A stretch of DNA of 64,000 bases from Amaricoccus macauensis_A (GTDB lineage Bacteria > Pseudomonadota > Alphaproteobacteria > Rhodobacterales > Rhodobacteraceae): NCBI RefSeq assembly GCF_049800915.1, contig NZ_JBNAFY010000004.1, positions 248,001 to 312,000 of the forward strand, written 5' to 3'. Of the stretch, positions 8,622 to 17,237 are shown one piece after another. The translations under genes and the position numbers were made by a program. Within the stretch, counting starts at the first letter, position 1; each line of letters starts with the position of its first letter. A model generated the notes under the pieces. The model was not told the origin of the DNA. It made no database searches and was given only the letters and a program-made list of their open reading frames with translations.

Positions 8622-9286
8622 TTCGCCCGCTCCCGTGCCCGCCGGTCCAGAAGCATCATGGCCAGAATCACCACGAAGGAAAACGCGACCATGCCGCCTG
8701 CAAGCATGTGCGCCGCAGGCCAGTTCAGCGTCTCTACGTGATCGTAGATCGCAATCGAGAGCACTTGTGTCTCACCCGGAATATTGCCGCCTATCATCAG
8801 GACGACGCCGAATTCCCCGACCGTGTGCGCAAATCCAAGTATTCCGCCTGTCAGGAATCCGGGCCGCGCCAATGGCAGAGCGACGGTCAGAAACCGATCG
8901 AGAGGCGAGGCCCGCAAGGTCGCTGCCGCTTCCATCGGACGATCACCAATAGCCTCGAAAGCATTGCGGATCGGCTGCACCACAAATGGCATGGAATAGA
9001 TCACCGAGCCGATAACCAACCCCTCGAAAGTGAAAGCCAACGAGCGAGCGCCCCAGAGCCCTGCCAAGGCACCTCCCGGCCCACTGGGCCCGAGTGCGAT
9101 CAGCAGATAGAATCCCAGAACCGTGGGCGGCAACACAAGCGGCATGGCCACCAGGGCCGCCACGGCCTCCTTCCACCAGGCGCCGGAGCGCGCAAGCCAC
9201 CAAGCCAGAGGCGTGCCGACCACCAGCAGGATCAATGTGGTTAACGCTGCAAGTTGTAGCGTCAGGATGACCGGCGGCCAGATCAT
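8618..9286 (-). CDS. modB: Molybdate ABC transporter permease
   Basis: A 222-residue inner-membrane protein with about five membrane helices and the usual permease coupling loop containing EAAATLRASPLDRF, which docks onto ModC. The family-typical PLVLPPTVLGFYLL segment follows the second helix. It overlaps modA upstream and modC downstream by 4 nt each, so the three are translationally coupled. Confidence 0.95.
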   Translation of the reverse strand: MIWPPVILTLQLAALTTLILLVVGTPLAWWLARSGAWWKEAVAALVAMPLVLPPTVLGFYLLIALGPSGPGGALAGLWGARSLAFTFEGLVIGSVIYSMPFVVQPIRNAFEAIGDRPMEAAATLRASPLDRFLTVALPLARPGFLTGGILGFAHTVGEFGVVLMIGGNIPGETQVLSIAIYDHVETLNWPAAHMLAGGMVAFSFVVILAMMLLDRRARERAK

Positions 9287-10041
9287 TTCACCGCCGCGCC
9301 CGTGCCGTTCCCATAGCCGAAACGCTCGATGATCGCGGCCGCCTCTGCCCCTTGCAGAAAGGTCAGGAATTTCCTGGCCGCTTCGGTTTCGTCGCCTTCT
9401 AACAGAAGGACTGCATCCTGCCGAATGGGGTCGTAGAGCGCCGGATCGATCACCCAGCCCGAACTGGCCTGTCGGCCCGCGAGTTGCGACGCGGCGACGA
9501 ATCCCAGTTCCGCATTGCCCGTCTCGACGAACTGGAAAGTCTGGGCGATGTTGTTGCCTCGCACGAGTTTGGGTTCGAGTTCTTCTACGAGACCCAATGC
9601 ATCAAGAACCTGCATTGCAGCCGTCCCGTAAGGCGCAGTCACCGGATTGGCGATGGCAAGCCGATGAAAATCACCCGCCTCCAGCGCCGCGGCATCGCTC
9701 GCCCGACTTCCGTCCGCACTCCACAAAACCAGCGCGCCCAGCGCATAGGTGAAGTTGGTCCCCTTGACGGCATAGCCTTCCGCGATTGCCCGTCGGGGCC
9801 TTTCCTGATCCGCGGCCAAGAACACATCGAATGGTGCGCCCTGACTGATCTGGGCGTAAAGTTGCCCTGTCGAACCGAAACTCAGGATCGTCTCGTGTCC
9901 GGTCAACTCCTCGAAGGCCGAGGCTATTTCTCGGGCAGGCTCGGTGAAATTCGCAGCCACGGCGACATGCACTTCGCCGGCGCCGGCCCGGCCACCCCAG
10001 ATCGCCAGCAACGCGGCAAGAACCAAACCTGAGAAACGCAC
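9283..10041 (-). CDS. modA: Molybdate ABC transporter periplasmic binding protein
   Basis: ModA captures molybdate in the periplasm for ModBC. I place the start at a GTG (10041) with a near-perfect GGAGG five nt upstream; it gives a 252-residue precursor with signal peptide VRFSGLVLAALLAIWGGRAGA and mature start near GEVHVAVAANF. The longer open frame to 10272 lacks coding character. Family motifs include FSFGSTGQLYAQI-like residues after the signal and IANPVTAPYGTAA. It heads modABC. I did not find a convincing ModE palindrome in the upstream gap. Confidence 0.93.
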   Translation of the reverse strand: MRFSGLVLAALLAIWGGRAGAGEVHVAVAANFTEPAREIASAFEELTGHETILSFGSTGQLYAQISQGAPFDVFLAADQERPRRAIAEGYAVKGTNFTYALGALVLWSADGSRASDAAALEAGDFHRLAIANPVTAPYGTAAMQVLDALGLVEELEPKLVRGNNIAQTFQFVETGNAELGFVAASQLAGRQASSGWVIDPALYDPIRQDAVLLLEGDETEAARKFLTFLQGAEAAAIIERFGYGNGTGAAVK

Positions 10042-10254
10042 GAAATCCTCCGCCTCCCGCCCGGAACAGGGCGTCCGCCAACCTTCCCCAACTCCCATGA
10101 GAAGTAAATGGCGGCCCACACTCGGAAATGTCGGGTGCATGCCAGTTCTGCATGTTCTTCGTCTCGGGCCTTTCATTTCGGCCATGCGCCGTCCTAAGCT
10201 TGGACGGGCCGGACAGACCTGGCCGCTTGCAACAAAATAGGGGGACACGCGATC

Positions 10255-10566
10255 ATGCCCAATCTCAGACACGCGCTTTCAATGGCCGGAACGATTGCCG
10301 CAGCGGCATTTCTTCTCTCCGCCTGCTCCAGCGAACCGGAGGTCGAAACCGTGCCGCTCACGACGGCCGAAGCCGCCTGCCTTGAGGCCGTAAGCGCAAC
10401 CACGGGCGGCGCACCGGCTTCGGTCATCAGTTCTGTGCCGACGAAGACCGGAACAAACGTGAATGTGGCGGTCGAAGGCGCCGAGGCTCCATGGGCCTGC
10501 GAGGTCGGGACCGATGGCGCCACCGTGCTCAATGTCGAGTACACCGGATCGGAAGGGTACCTCTGA
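10255..10566 (+). CDS. Small predicted lipoprotein
   Basis: This 103-residue protein has a short basic N-terminus, a hydrophobic stretch and a lipobox LLSAC with Cys near residue 24, so it should be lipid-anchored in the envelope. The mature part (~80 residues) contains two further Cys (CLEAV and WACEV) that could form a disulfide. I do not recognise a named family. It is divergent from modA and probably a single-gene unit with RBS AGGGGGA upstream. Confidence 0.75.
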   Translation: MPNLRHALSMAGTIAAAAFLLSACSSEPEVETVPLTTAEAACLEAVSATTGGAPASVISSVPTKTGTNVNVAVEGAEAPWACEVGTDGATVLNVEYTGSEGYL

Positions 10567-10588
10567 TCTGAGGAGCCGCCCCAGGAAG

Positions 10589-10613
10589 GGCCCGGGCCAC
10601 CCGAGTCCGGGCC
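10589..10613. terminator. Possible terminator hairpin after small lipoprotein gene
   Basis: GGCCCGG (10589-10595) pairs perfectly with CCGGGCC (10607-10613), loop 11 nt, between converging genes. There is no T-tract, so factor-independent termination would be weak. Confidence 0.35.
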
Positions 10614-10624
10614 TAGATCGCAAA

Positions 10625-12133
10625 TCAGGAGGTCTGATCAAGCCAGTCTTCCAGAAAGGCTGACATTTCGGGATCTCCGGCCGCACGCGCCACATGCGGA
10701 GTCAGTGGCGCACCCGCAGCCAGCAGAAGCCGCGCGCAGCCCACATGGTCAAACTCCGGCCTTTTCGGCGCATTCTCGGAACCATGGATACAGGTCTCGA
10801 GGGCGTCGCCGCCAAAGGCATTTCGATGGTGCAGATCAGCTCCAAGCCCGATCAACCATTCCGCGTGCCGTACCAACCCGGTCCAGACCGCAATATGAAG
10901 TGGGGTTAGATCCATCTCTTCAGTGGTTTCCGGGTCGATGCCGGCGGCAACCAGTGCCTTTGCGTGCGCAAGCCGCCCCGGAAAGGTAATGACGCGCGTC
11001 AGTATCGAGCGGTCTTCCGGACGCATCGTGGCAGCCGTCAGCTTTCCCGTTACCCGCCCTTCCGCACAATCGGCCAGGACCTGCTCCACCGGGTCAAGGC
11101 CAGAGGCATGGCCGGCACCTTCAAGCGTCTGGGCAAAATCCGCGTTGCCATAGATTCGTGCCAGCGCATAGGCCGTATGACCCTGCCAGATCGTTCCAGG
11201 ATCAGCGCCATGGTCGAGCAGAAGCGTTACGAAGCGCCCATTCCGCATACGGCGAGCGGCCTGGTGCAAGGCAGGAATGCGCGGGACTGGTTCGCCGCTC
11301 GGATGGTCGGGCACGACTTCGTTCGGGTCGGCCCCGTATTCGAGCAAGAGCCGGACCCCTTCCGGATCGTCAAAATCCAGCATGCGCGCCAGTGCATTCG
11401 TGCCCTGCACGCGAACGCCGTGCCGCATCAGAAGCTTAAGCCCATCGTGATGGCCCAATTCAGTCGAATGGTAGAGCGACTCCTCGTCATCGGGATCGGC
11501 ACCATGCTCGAGCAGCCATTCGGCCAGCACCAGATTGTTTGCATGACCAAGCGCACCATAGAGCGCCGAAAGCCGGTGCGGGCTACCCGGTTCAGGCGAG
11601 TAGCTGTCGTTCACATCTGCACCATTGGCGATGAGCAACATGGCGATGGCCAGCATGTCAGAGCGCTTCTGCGGCGCCGCATGTATATGGCGCGAGAACG
11701 CTAGATGCAGGATGGGAGCCCGCGGCCCGAGTTGACGTGTAGCCGCCGCCGGATCGCGGCCAATTGCCCGCTCCACGGCTTGCCGGTCATAAAGCGCGAC
11801 CTCAAGCCCCAGAAGCCCGGCCGCAAGGTCTGGCGTTTCCGCGAGAAGCCGCTCAACCGCCCAGTTCTGGCCATGGAAGAGCGCAACCTTCAACCGTTGC
11901 TGACGCGCAGCCCGGTCAAGCCCGTGGGTCTCGGCGGCGAACTTCAGCCGTGGCCAGCTCTCGAAGCCGTTTTCGCGCGCTACGACATGCAGGAAATCGG
12001 CATGCTTCAGAGGGTCATCGAAGGATCGCGGCGGATGAGCCGCCAAGCGGCCGAGAGCCGCACGATCACCCCTGGCGTGTGCCTTGCGCAACCGCTTTGC
12101 CTCGCGGCGCAGATCGTCGAGGGTAGGAAACAT
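10625..12133 (-). CDS. Ankyrin-repeat protein
   Basis: A 502-residue cytoplasmic protein with no signal peptide or membrane segment. The middle and C-terminal parts contain multiple ankyrin-type repeats (for example LLEHGADPDDEE, LLEYGADPNEV, LLDHGADPGTI and DLTPLHIAVWTGLVRHAEWLIGLGADLHHRNAFG). The N-terminus begins with a charged helix (LDDLRREAKRLRKAHARGD). I chose the ATG at 12133 because GGAG lies 7 nt before it; the open frame extends 14 codons further. Ankyrin repeats mediate protein contacts, so the partner and function remain unknown. Spaced apart from neighbours. Confidence 0.85.
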   Translation of the reverse strand: MFPTLDDLRREAKRLRKAHARGDRAALGRLAAHPPRSFDDPLKHADFLHVVARENGFESWPRLKFAAETHGLDRAARQQRLKVALFHGQNWAVERLLAETPDLAAGLLGLEVALYDRQAVERAIGRDPAAATRQLGPRAPILHLAFSRHIHAAPQKRSDMLAIAMLLIANGADVNDSYSPEPGSPHRLSALYGALGHANNLVLAEWLLEHGADPDDEESLYHSTELGHHDGLKLLMRHGVRVQGTNALARMLDFDDPEGVRLLLEYGADPNEVVPDHPSGEPVPRIPALHQAARRMRNGRFVTLLLDHGADPGTIWQGHTAYALARIYGNADFAQTLEGAGHASGLDPVEQVLADCAEGRVTGKLTAATMRPEDRSILTRVITFPGRLAHAKALVAAGIDPETTEEMDLTPLHIAVWTGLVRHAEWLIGLGADLHHRNAFGGDALETCIHGSENAPKRPEFDHVGCARLLLAAGAPLTPHVARAAGDPEMSAFLEDWLDQTS

Positions 12134-12291
12134 CGGTTTCTCCTGGCTCGCCCGTCGATCCGCTGATCCGGGCACAGAAAAAACCGCAAAAGATCGTCGG
12201 TCTGCAACAGGATGCTTGCGCTTTCCGCGGATCTGGCAGCCCTCCCGTGAGGCCCCATCAGGTTACCCCGCAACGACCGCCCGATCAAGGT

Positions 12292-12849
12292 TCACCCCTC
12301 GCGCCTCGCACGGACCATATCCGCCAGCGCGGTCAGATCGGCATCATGGAGGCCCAGCGCCGCCAGACCTTCGACCGTATTGAACAGGTAATCCGCATTC
12401 GGCCCCCGCGGACCCTCGGCCCGTGCGATCACTTCCGCCTGGCGTTCGAGATCGAGATCTCCACGATACTGCGTGTGGTTGCGGTTCATGATGTAGGTCA
12501 CCGACCGGACCGACCGGCCATCCTCCAGCCGGATGGAAAGCCAGGCTTCCAGATAGGCATAGGAAACGAGTTCGCGCTCCCGCAGATACTCGAGCGTCGC
12601 TTCCGCATTCGTCTCGGGCACCCGGTAGGCCACACCTTCGCAGAAATTCGCTGCATCCTCATCGAGAGCAAGAACCAGTCCGGGTTGCTCTGGCGTGCCG
12701 CGATAGTGGACCGATGTCATGCAGAAGGACCGAACGAACCCGTCGAGCGTTGCCAGGCATTTCTCGGCGTAGTCGAAACCCGGATGCCAGATAAGTGAAC
12801 CGTATCCGAAGACCCACAGATCGCCCTTGTGTTCAGCCATCTTACTCAC
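12292..12849 (-). CDS. Gamma-glutamylcyclotransferase, ChaC type
   Basis: ChaC-type enzymes cleave glutathione to 5-oxoproline and Cys-Gly. The 185-residue protein has the family's glycine loop FGYGSLIW near residues 14-21, the RGTPEQPG loop and an RERE segment (about 89-92) that could supply the catalytic Glu. Length fits bacterial ChaC. Start is either a GTG (12849) or the ATG three codons later (12840); both lack a strong ribosome-binding site. Confidence 0.85.
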   Translation of the reverse strand: MSKMAEHKGDLWVFGYGSLIWHPGFDYAEKCLATLDGFVRSFCMTSVHYRGTPEQPGLVLALDEDAANFCEGVAYRVPETNAEATLEYLRERELVSYAYLEAWLSIRLEDGRSVRSVTYIMNRNHTQYRGDLDLERQAEVIARAEGPRGPNADYLFNTVEGLAALGLHDADLTALADMVRARREG

Positions 12850-13016
12850 GTCCCGCTATGCGCCTTTCCGAAACGCCTCAAGGCAGAACGCCGCTGATGA
12901 GGGAATTCGGTCGACACGCTCCCGTCTTTTGAGCGAAACCCCAAACATGGGCTATACGAGTCCGAGTGTTTTGAGCCCAAAGGCGGATGCCTTGTTGTTC
13001 CGAAATGGGGTAGGCC

Positions 13017-14033
13017 ATGAAGAAACTGTTGGCAATCGTGATCCTCGCAAGTCTTGCTTATAGCGGCTACTGGTTCTTTATGGCGCAAATGCGCGAGAAC
13101 CTGCTTGAGGAGTGGCTGGCTGAACGCCGCACCGAAGGGTGGGTCGCAGATGTGGGCGCGCTAGACGTATCGGGTTTCCCCAACAGGATCGACACCTTCG
13201 TGAAGGATCTTGCCCTCGCCGATCCCGATCAGGGCTGGCGCTGGGACGCGGAGGAATTCCAAATCCTGTCGATGTCCTGGAAACCCCAGCATCTCATTGC
13301 AGTCTGGCCGGGAGAGCAGGTTATCGGTTCGCCCTACGAGACGATCCGGGTCGGAAGCCAGACCTTGCGAGGCTCGGTGATTTTCCGCCCCACACCCCGG
13401 CTGGAACTTGACAGATCGACCATCGAGATCGAAGCCCTCACACTCACCGGAGATCTCGGATGGCAAGCACAGATCGCAAGCGCACTACTGGCCACCCGAC
13501 AGGCCCCGGACACCGATCCCAACGCTCATGAGATCAGCTTCGAGGCGAAGGGTGTGGTTCCTCCCAATGCCTGGACCGATGAGATCCCCGGCTCTCGTGC
13601 ATTGCCTCGCCAGATGGAGCGCCTCAACCTCGACGCCGTGATTACATTTGACCGCCCGCTTGACCGGATCGCCGTCGAGACAGAGAACCCCGCAATCCTC
13701 GCTATTGGGCTCGAAGACGCAAGTGCTGTGTGGGGTGACCTGGGTCTCAGGGCGAAGGGGGAAGTCATCCAGGATTCCGAGGGCTTTGCCGAAGGCGAAA
13801 TTTCACTGCGAGCACGAAACTGGCGCAAGATGCTCGATCTGGCCGAAGAAGGGGAGGCTATTACCCCGGACCTCGCCGCAGCCATGCGCAGCGGCCTCGA
13901 TTTCATCGCACTCCTGTCTGGTGATCGCGAGTCGATCGAGGTGCCGCTCACTTTCCGCAACGGCAGCACATATCTCGGCCCGATCCCCATTGGGGCAGCA
14001 CCCCGGCTCTCCCGCAGCCAAGCGCTCCCTTAG
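13017..14033 (+). CDS. DUF2125 domain protein, membrane- or periplasm-directed
   Basis: The 338-residue protein starts with a signal/anchor helix (residues 4-22). The rest resembles DUF2125 proteins of Alphaproteobacteria, with features such as GWVADVGALDVSGFPNRIDTF and GWRWDAEEFQILSM; these are thought to be periplasmic, but their role is unknown. Beta-rich repeats of hydrophobic and charged residues suggest a lipid-binding-like scaffold, which is speculation. It converges on and overlaps the extensin-like gene by the stop codons. Confidence 0.8.
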   Translation: MKKLLAIVILASLAYSGYWFFMAQMRENLLEEWLAERRTEGWVADVGALDVSGFPNRIDTFVKDLALADPDQGWRWDAEEFQILSMSWKPQHLIAVWPGEQVIGSPYETIRVGSQTLRGSVIFRPTPRLELDRSTIEIEALTLTGDLGWQAQIASALLATRQAPDTDPNAHEISFEAKGVVPPNAWTDEIPGSRALPRQMERLNLDAVITFDRPLDRIAVETENPAILAIGLEDASAVWGDLGLRAKGEVIQDSEGFAEGEISLRARNWRKMLDLAEEGEAITPDLAAAMRSGLDFIALLSGDRESIEVPLTFRNGSTYLGPIPIGAAPRLSRSQALP

Positions 14034-14686
14034 CGGCAGTAAAGCGCCTGACGTGGGCTGGTATCGTAGTGCAGAACATCCGACGCCCCAACGCCATCCC
14101 AAGGTCCGAGTGTTCCGCCAAACGGTCCGCAGGCACGCTGGTGAAGCGATTGCAACAGGGCACCCCGTTCCGTGTCCTGCCAATCCTGCGCCACGATGAG
14201 AGCGTCCTCACCTGCAAGTCGGAACCCGGAAATGTCGATGGACTCTCCCTGGTCATGACCAGGTGCGTCGGCGGCCACGCACACGAGATCATCCGAAACC
14301 TCGATAGCCTCCAGCCTCAGTTCCCTTCGACGCAGTTCAGGCTTTACTCCCTCCGAAATCCAGTCGTTCAGTGCGCGAGCCGTCTCACAGGTCATTCGCG
14401 CTGGTGGAGAAAGCGCAACACCGGCGACGGAACTGACTTGCACTGGATCCGCCATGCCGCAGCCGGCCCCCTCCTCGACGACTGGAATAACCGTACCCTG
14501 TATGGAACGGTTTCCGCAGATGCGCCCCACCGGCGCGCCACCTTCCTCGGATGAGCTGCCCGCAAGAGACAGGCTCCCGACTCCAGACCCTTGGGACCCC
14601 GACGTGCCTTCCCCGGATCCGGGTATACCGCATCCCGACGGTGCCACCAGAAGAAGGCAAAACCCCAGCAGAAACAAACACCTCAA
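14030..14686 (-). CDS. Extensin-like C-terminal domain protein (divergent)
   Basis: The protein (218 residues) starts with a Leu-rich signal ending near PSGCG, a possible lipobox. A Gly/Ser-rich linker leads into the domain (about 75-218): MTCETARALNDWI, ESIDISGFRLAGEDALIVAQDW, LLQSLHQRACGPFG and the terminal YCR. These match the extensin-like C family of periplasmic, probably cell-wall-related proteins. It departs from the family where HxHxHxD-type metal ligands are usual: the segment before YCR reads GASDVLHYDTSP, with a single His. Catalytic activity is therefore doubtful. The stop overlaps the DUF2125 stop. Confidence 0.75.
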   Translation of the reverse strand: MRCLFLLGFCLLLVAPSGCGIPGSGEGTSGSQGSGVGSLSLAGSSSEEGGAPVGRICGNRSIQGTVIPVVEEGAGCGMADPVQVSSVAGVALSPPARMTCETARALNDWISEGVKPELRRRELRLEAIEVSDDLVCVAADAPGHDQGESIDISGFRLAGEDALIVAQDWQDTERGALLQSLHQRACGPFGGTLGPWDGVGASDVLHYDTSPRQALYCR

Positions 14687-14698
14687 GCGCGTCTCCCG

Positions 14699-15610
14699 TC
14701 AGTTCCTGGTGACGATACGCCCGAAGTCCGGTTGGGCGGTATCCTGTCCCGCCTCGATGATACCACGTCTGATTGCACGGGTATGCGTGAAATAATCGAA
14801 AAGCTGATCACCATCCCCAGTGCGAATTGCCCGTTGAAGCGCGAACAGTTCTTCGGTGAACCGCCCGAGGATCTCCAGCGTCGCCGTCTTGTTGTTCAGA
14901 AACACATCGCGCCACATTGTCGGGTCAGAGGCTGCAATACGGGTAAAGTCGCGGAAGCCCGCCGCGGAGTAGTTCACAACCTCCGTTTCCGTCACCCGGC
15001 TCAGGTCGTCTGCCACGCCAACCATCGTGTATGCGATCAGGTGCGGCACATGGCTCGTTACGGCCAGAACAAGATCGTGATGCTCGGCCTCCATCTTGTC
15101 GACCTTCGCGCCGAGCGCGAGGAGAAATTCTTCGAGGTTCGACAGTGCAGCTGGGTCCGTCTGCCTGTCAGGGGTCAACAGCCACCAACGGTTATCGAAC
15201 AGCGAGGCAAAGCCGGATGCCGGCCCGGAATGCTCGGTGCCTGCAATGGGATGGCCGGGAATGAAATGCACATGCCCGGGCATGTAGGGAGCAACAGCGC
15301 CCACAACGGCTTTCTTGACGGAGCCCACGTCCGTGATCGTCGCACCGGGCTTCAGATGGGCTGCAATTTCCTTTGCCACGCCCTCCATTGCGCCTACCGG
15401 AACACAGAGGATGACAAGGTCCGCGCCCGCGACTGCCTCGGCTGCCGTGTCGAAAATGTCGCCCAGCCCGAGGCGTCGTGCTTCTTCACGACTCTTCTGA
15501 GTCCTCGCATGCCCGGAGACACGGATCGGCAGACCCGCGCGCCGGATCGCGTGGCTGACCGAGGAGGCAATCAACCCAAGTCCGATCAACGCTACCTGCT
15601 TGTAGGCCAT
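14699..15610 (-). CDS. tyrC: Prephenate/arogenate dehydrogenase
   Basis: This NAD(P)-dependent enzyme of tyrosine synthesis oxidatively decarboxylates prephenate or arogenate. The 303 residues begin with a Rossmann motif ALIGLGLIASSV; the substrate-binding HFIPGHPIAGTEHSGP segment is near residues 135-150. Which of the two substrates it prefers cannot be read from sequence. Its start overlaps the hisC stop by one base, so the two are co-translated. Confidence 0.93.
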   Translation of the reverse strand: MAYKQVALIGLGLIASSVSHAIRRAGLPIRVSGHARTQKSREEARRLGLGDIFDTAAEAVAGADLVILCVPVGAMEGVAKEIAAHLKPGATITDVGSVKKAVVGAVAPYMPGHVHFIPGHPIAGTEHSGPASGFASLFDNRWWLLTPDRQTDPAALSNLEEFLLALGAKVDKMEAEHHDLVLAVTSHVPHLIAYTMVGVADDLSRVTETEVVNYSAAGFRDFTRIAASDPTMWRDVFLNNKTATLEILGRFTEELFALQRAIRTGDGDQLFDYFTHTRAIRRGIIEAGQDTAQPDFGRIVTRN

Positions 15611-16716
15611 CAGACGCGCGCCTTCATGAAGTGCCCCACGGCGTCGATCACCCGAGCGCAGGCCTCAGAGTCGCCCACCGTGATGCGCAGCGCAGCCGGA
15701 AGCTTGTATCCAGCCACCCGGCGGACGATGATCCCCGCGTCGCGCAGATGGGCGTCGCAGGCCTCTGCCGTTTCGGCGCTCTTAAACCGCGCGAGCACGA
15801 AGTTCGCGGACGACGGGTCGGAGGGCACTCCCATGCCCGCGAGATCTGCCTGCAACCGGGCGCGGTTGAGGCTGTTCTGTTCGCGGCAGTATTCCGTATA
15901 CCCCACGTCCTCGACGGCCGCGCGCGCCGCCGCGATGGCGGCATTCGACAGGTTGAACGGGCCGCGGACCCGATTGAGCACCTCGATGATCCGCGCCGGT
16001 CCATAGCCGAACCCTACCCTCAGACCGCCGAGACCATAGATCTTGGAAAATGTCCGCGTCATCAGGATGTTCTCGCGCTCCTCGACAAGCCCGCACGATC
16101 CGTTGAAGCCGGGTACGAACTCTGCATAAGCCCCATCGAGCACAAGAAGCGCCTGCGGCGGCAAACCGTCTGCCAGCCGTTCGACCTCCGCATCGGGTAT
16201 CATCGTGCCGGTCGGATTGTTCGGATTGGCTATGAACACGATGCGGGTACGTTCGGTGCAGGCCGCAAGAATGGCATCAACATCCGTGCGCCGCTCGCGC
16301 TCGGGCACCTCAACAGGCGTCGCACCTGCTGCAAGCGCCGAAATGCGATACATGCCGAACCCATGCTCTGTATGGATGACCTCGTCACCCGGACCCGCGT
16401 AGCACTGGCACACGAACGCGATGATCTCGTCGGAACCCGCCCCGCAGATGATACGCGCGGGATCCAGCGCATGCACACGCCCTATCGCCTCCCGCAGTCC
16501 GAGATGCGAGGAATCGGGGTAGAGATGAAGCGCACCAGCCTCAGCGAGGTAAGCCTCACGCGCTGCCGGGCTGGGCCCAAACGGATTTTCGTTGGAACTG
16601 AGCTTGAGAACATCCGCGCGGCCCGCGATCCGCGATTCGCCCCCGACATAGAGTGCGATATCCATGATCCCGGGTTGCGGACGAAGCTTCGACTGGTCCT
16701 GCGTCATTTTCGTCAC
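15610..16716 (-). CDS. hisC: Histidinol-phosphate aminotransferase
   Basis: HisC is a PLP enzyme of histidine synthesis; in alphaproteobacteria it may also transaminate aromatic precursors, which fits its coupling to tyrC. The 368 residues contain NPNNPTG (164-170), Asp194 and Tyr197 of the cofactor site, the PLP Lys225 in RTFSKIYGLGG and Arg233 nearby. Starts at GTG 16716 or the ATG three codons on (16707). Its upstream region contains the 9-bp tandem repeat. Confidence 0.94.
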   Translation of the reverse strand: MTKMTQDQSKLRPQPGIMDIALYVGGESRIAGRADVLKLSSNENPFGPSPAAREAYLAEAGALHLYPDSSHLGLREAIGRVHALDPARIICGAGSDEIIAFVCQCYAGPGDEVIHTEHGFGMYRISALAAGATPVEVPERERRTDVDAILAACTERTRIVFIANPNNPTGTMIPDAEVERLADGLPPQALLVLDGAYAEFVPGFNGSCGLVEERENILMTRTFSKIYGLGGLRVGFGYGPARIIEVLNRVRGPFNLSNAAIAAARAAVEDVGYTEYCREQNSLNRARLQADLAGMGVPSDPSSANFVLARFKSAETAEACDAHLRDAGIIVRRVAGYKLPAALRITVGDSEACARVIDAVGHFMKARV

Positions 16717-17237
16717 CCCGTTTCGGTCCGGAAGTCTCTAGAGGCTTCGGATGCCAAGCGCCAGTGCGTTTGCAGTTCGGATGGTTCAGTAAAAGGTTGT
16801 CAGTCTGGGGTAGTATTCGCCACTCAGACGTGACGAACCCTGCGCGAGAATAAAGAGTTTGGGACGTTCATGACGTTCATGACGTTCATGACGTTCATGA
16901 CGTTCATGACGTTCATGACGTTCATGACGTTCATGACGTTCATGACGTTCATTCGACATCTGCTCAGATGTGTTTGCAAGCCCTCGCGCAGCCCCACCAA
17001 ACATAAGACAACTCAAGCTTGCGGACCCAACATACGTCAAACGCAGTTCCTCCTGGTGGTCCTGCTATGAAGTGCCGTGGCCACCCCGGGCCTCACGGGA
17101 GACTGGAGCCTGCCCTGGATTGACCTGGTATCTAAAGCCACCCATGCAAACCCCTCACCTGTTTTGCGCAGTCGCGTCGGTATCTGGTTTTCCGCCACCA
17201 ATCGAAGTGCCGCGAACGCAGCATTCACGGCACGGTG
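16717..17237. other. Gene-free stretch upstream of hisC
   Basis: No convincing gene in these 521 bp. It holds the 10-copy 9-bp repeat (16863-16952). Two short minus-strand frames exist: one translates the repeat as ERH units, the other (17037-17228, 63 codons) has a plausible composition but no recognised family and no ribosome-binding site. Promoter elements for hisC must lie here but none stands out. Confidence 0.6.
16863..16952. repeat. Tandem repeat: ten perfect copies of GACGTTCAT
   Basis: Ten head-to-tail copies of the 9-mer without a mismatch (90 bp). On the minus strand the unit reads ATGAACGTC, so one minus frame encodes (Met-Asn-Val) ten times followed by 12 residues and a stop (16824-16952). 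It lies about 150-240 bp upstream of hisC on the hisC strand. Perfect identity suggests recent expansion by slippage. Confidence 0.97.

Noticed and set aside
14591..16006. A 471-codon plus-strand open frame
   Set aside because: Antisense shadow of tyrC and hisC, which both have intact motifs.
15631..16833. A 400-codon plus-strand open frame
   Set aside because: Antisense to hisC; His/Arg-rich composition typical of shadows in high-GC DNA.
16863..16952. Possible CRISPR array
   Set aside because: The repeat unit is 9 bp with no spacers between copies, so it is a minisatellite.
16786..17040. Minus-strand frame with repeated Glu-Arg-His
   Set aside because: It is simply the 9-bp repeat read in one frame, with no conserved flanking domain or ribosome-binding site.
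17037..17228. A 63-codon minus-strand frame with plausible composition
   Set aside because: No recognised family and no ribosome-binding site. It may be a relic of a mobile element, but I cannot support that from sequence alone.
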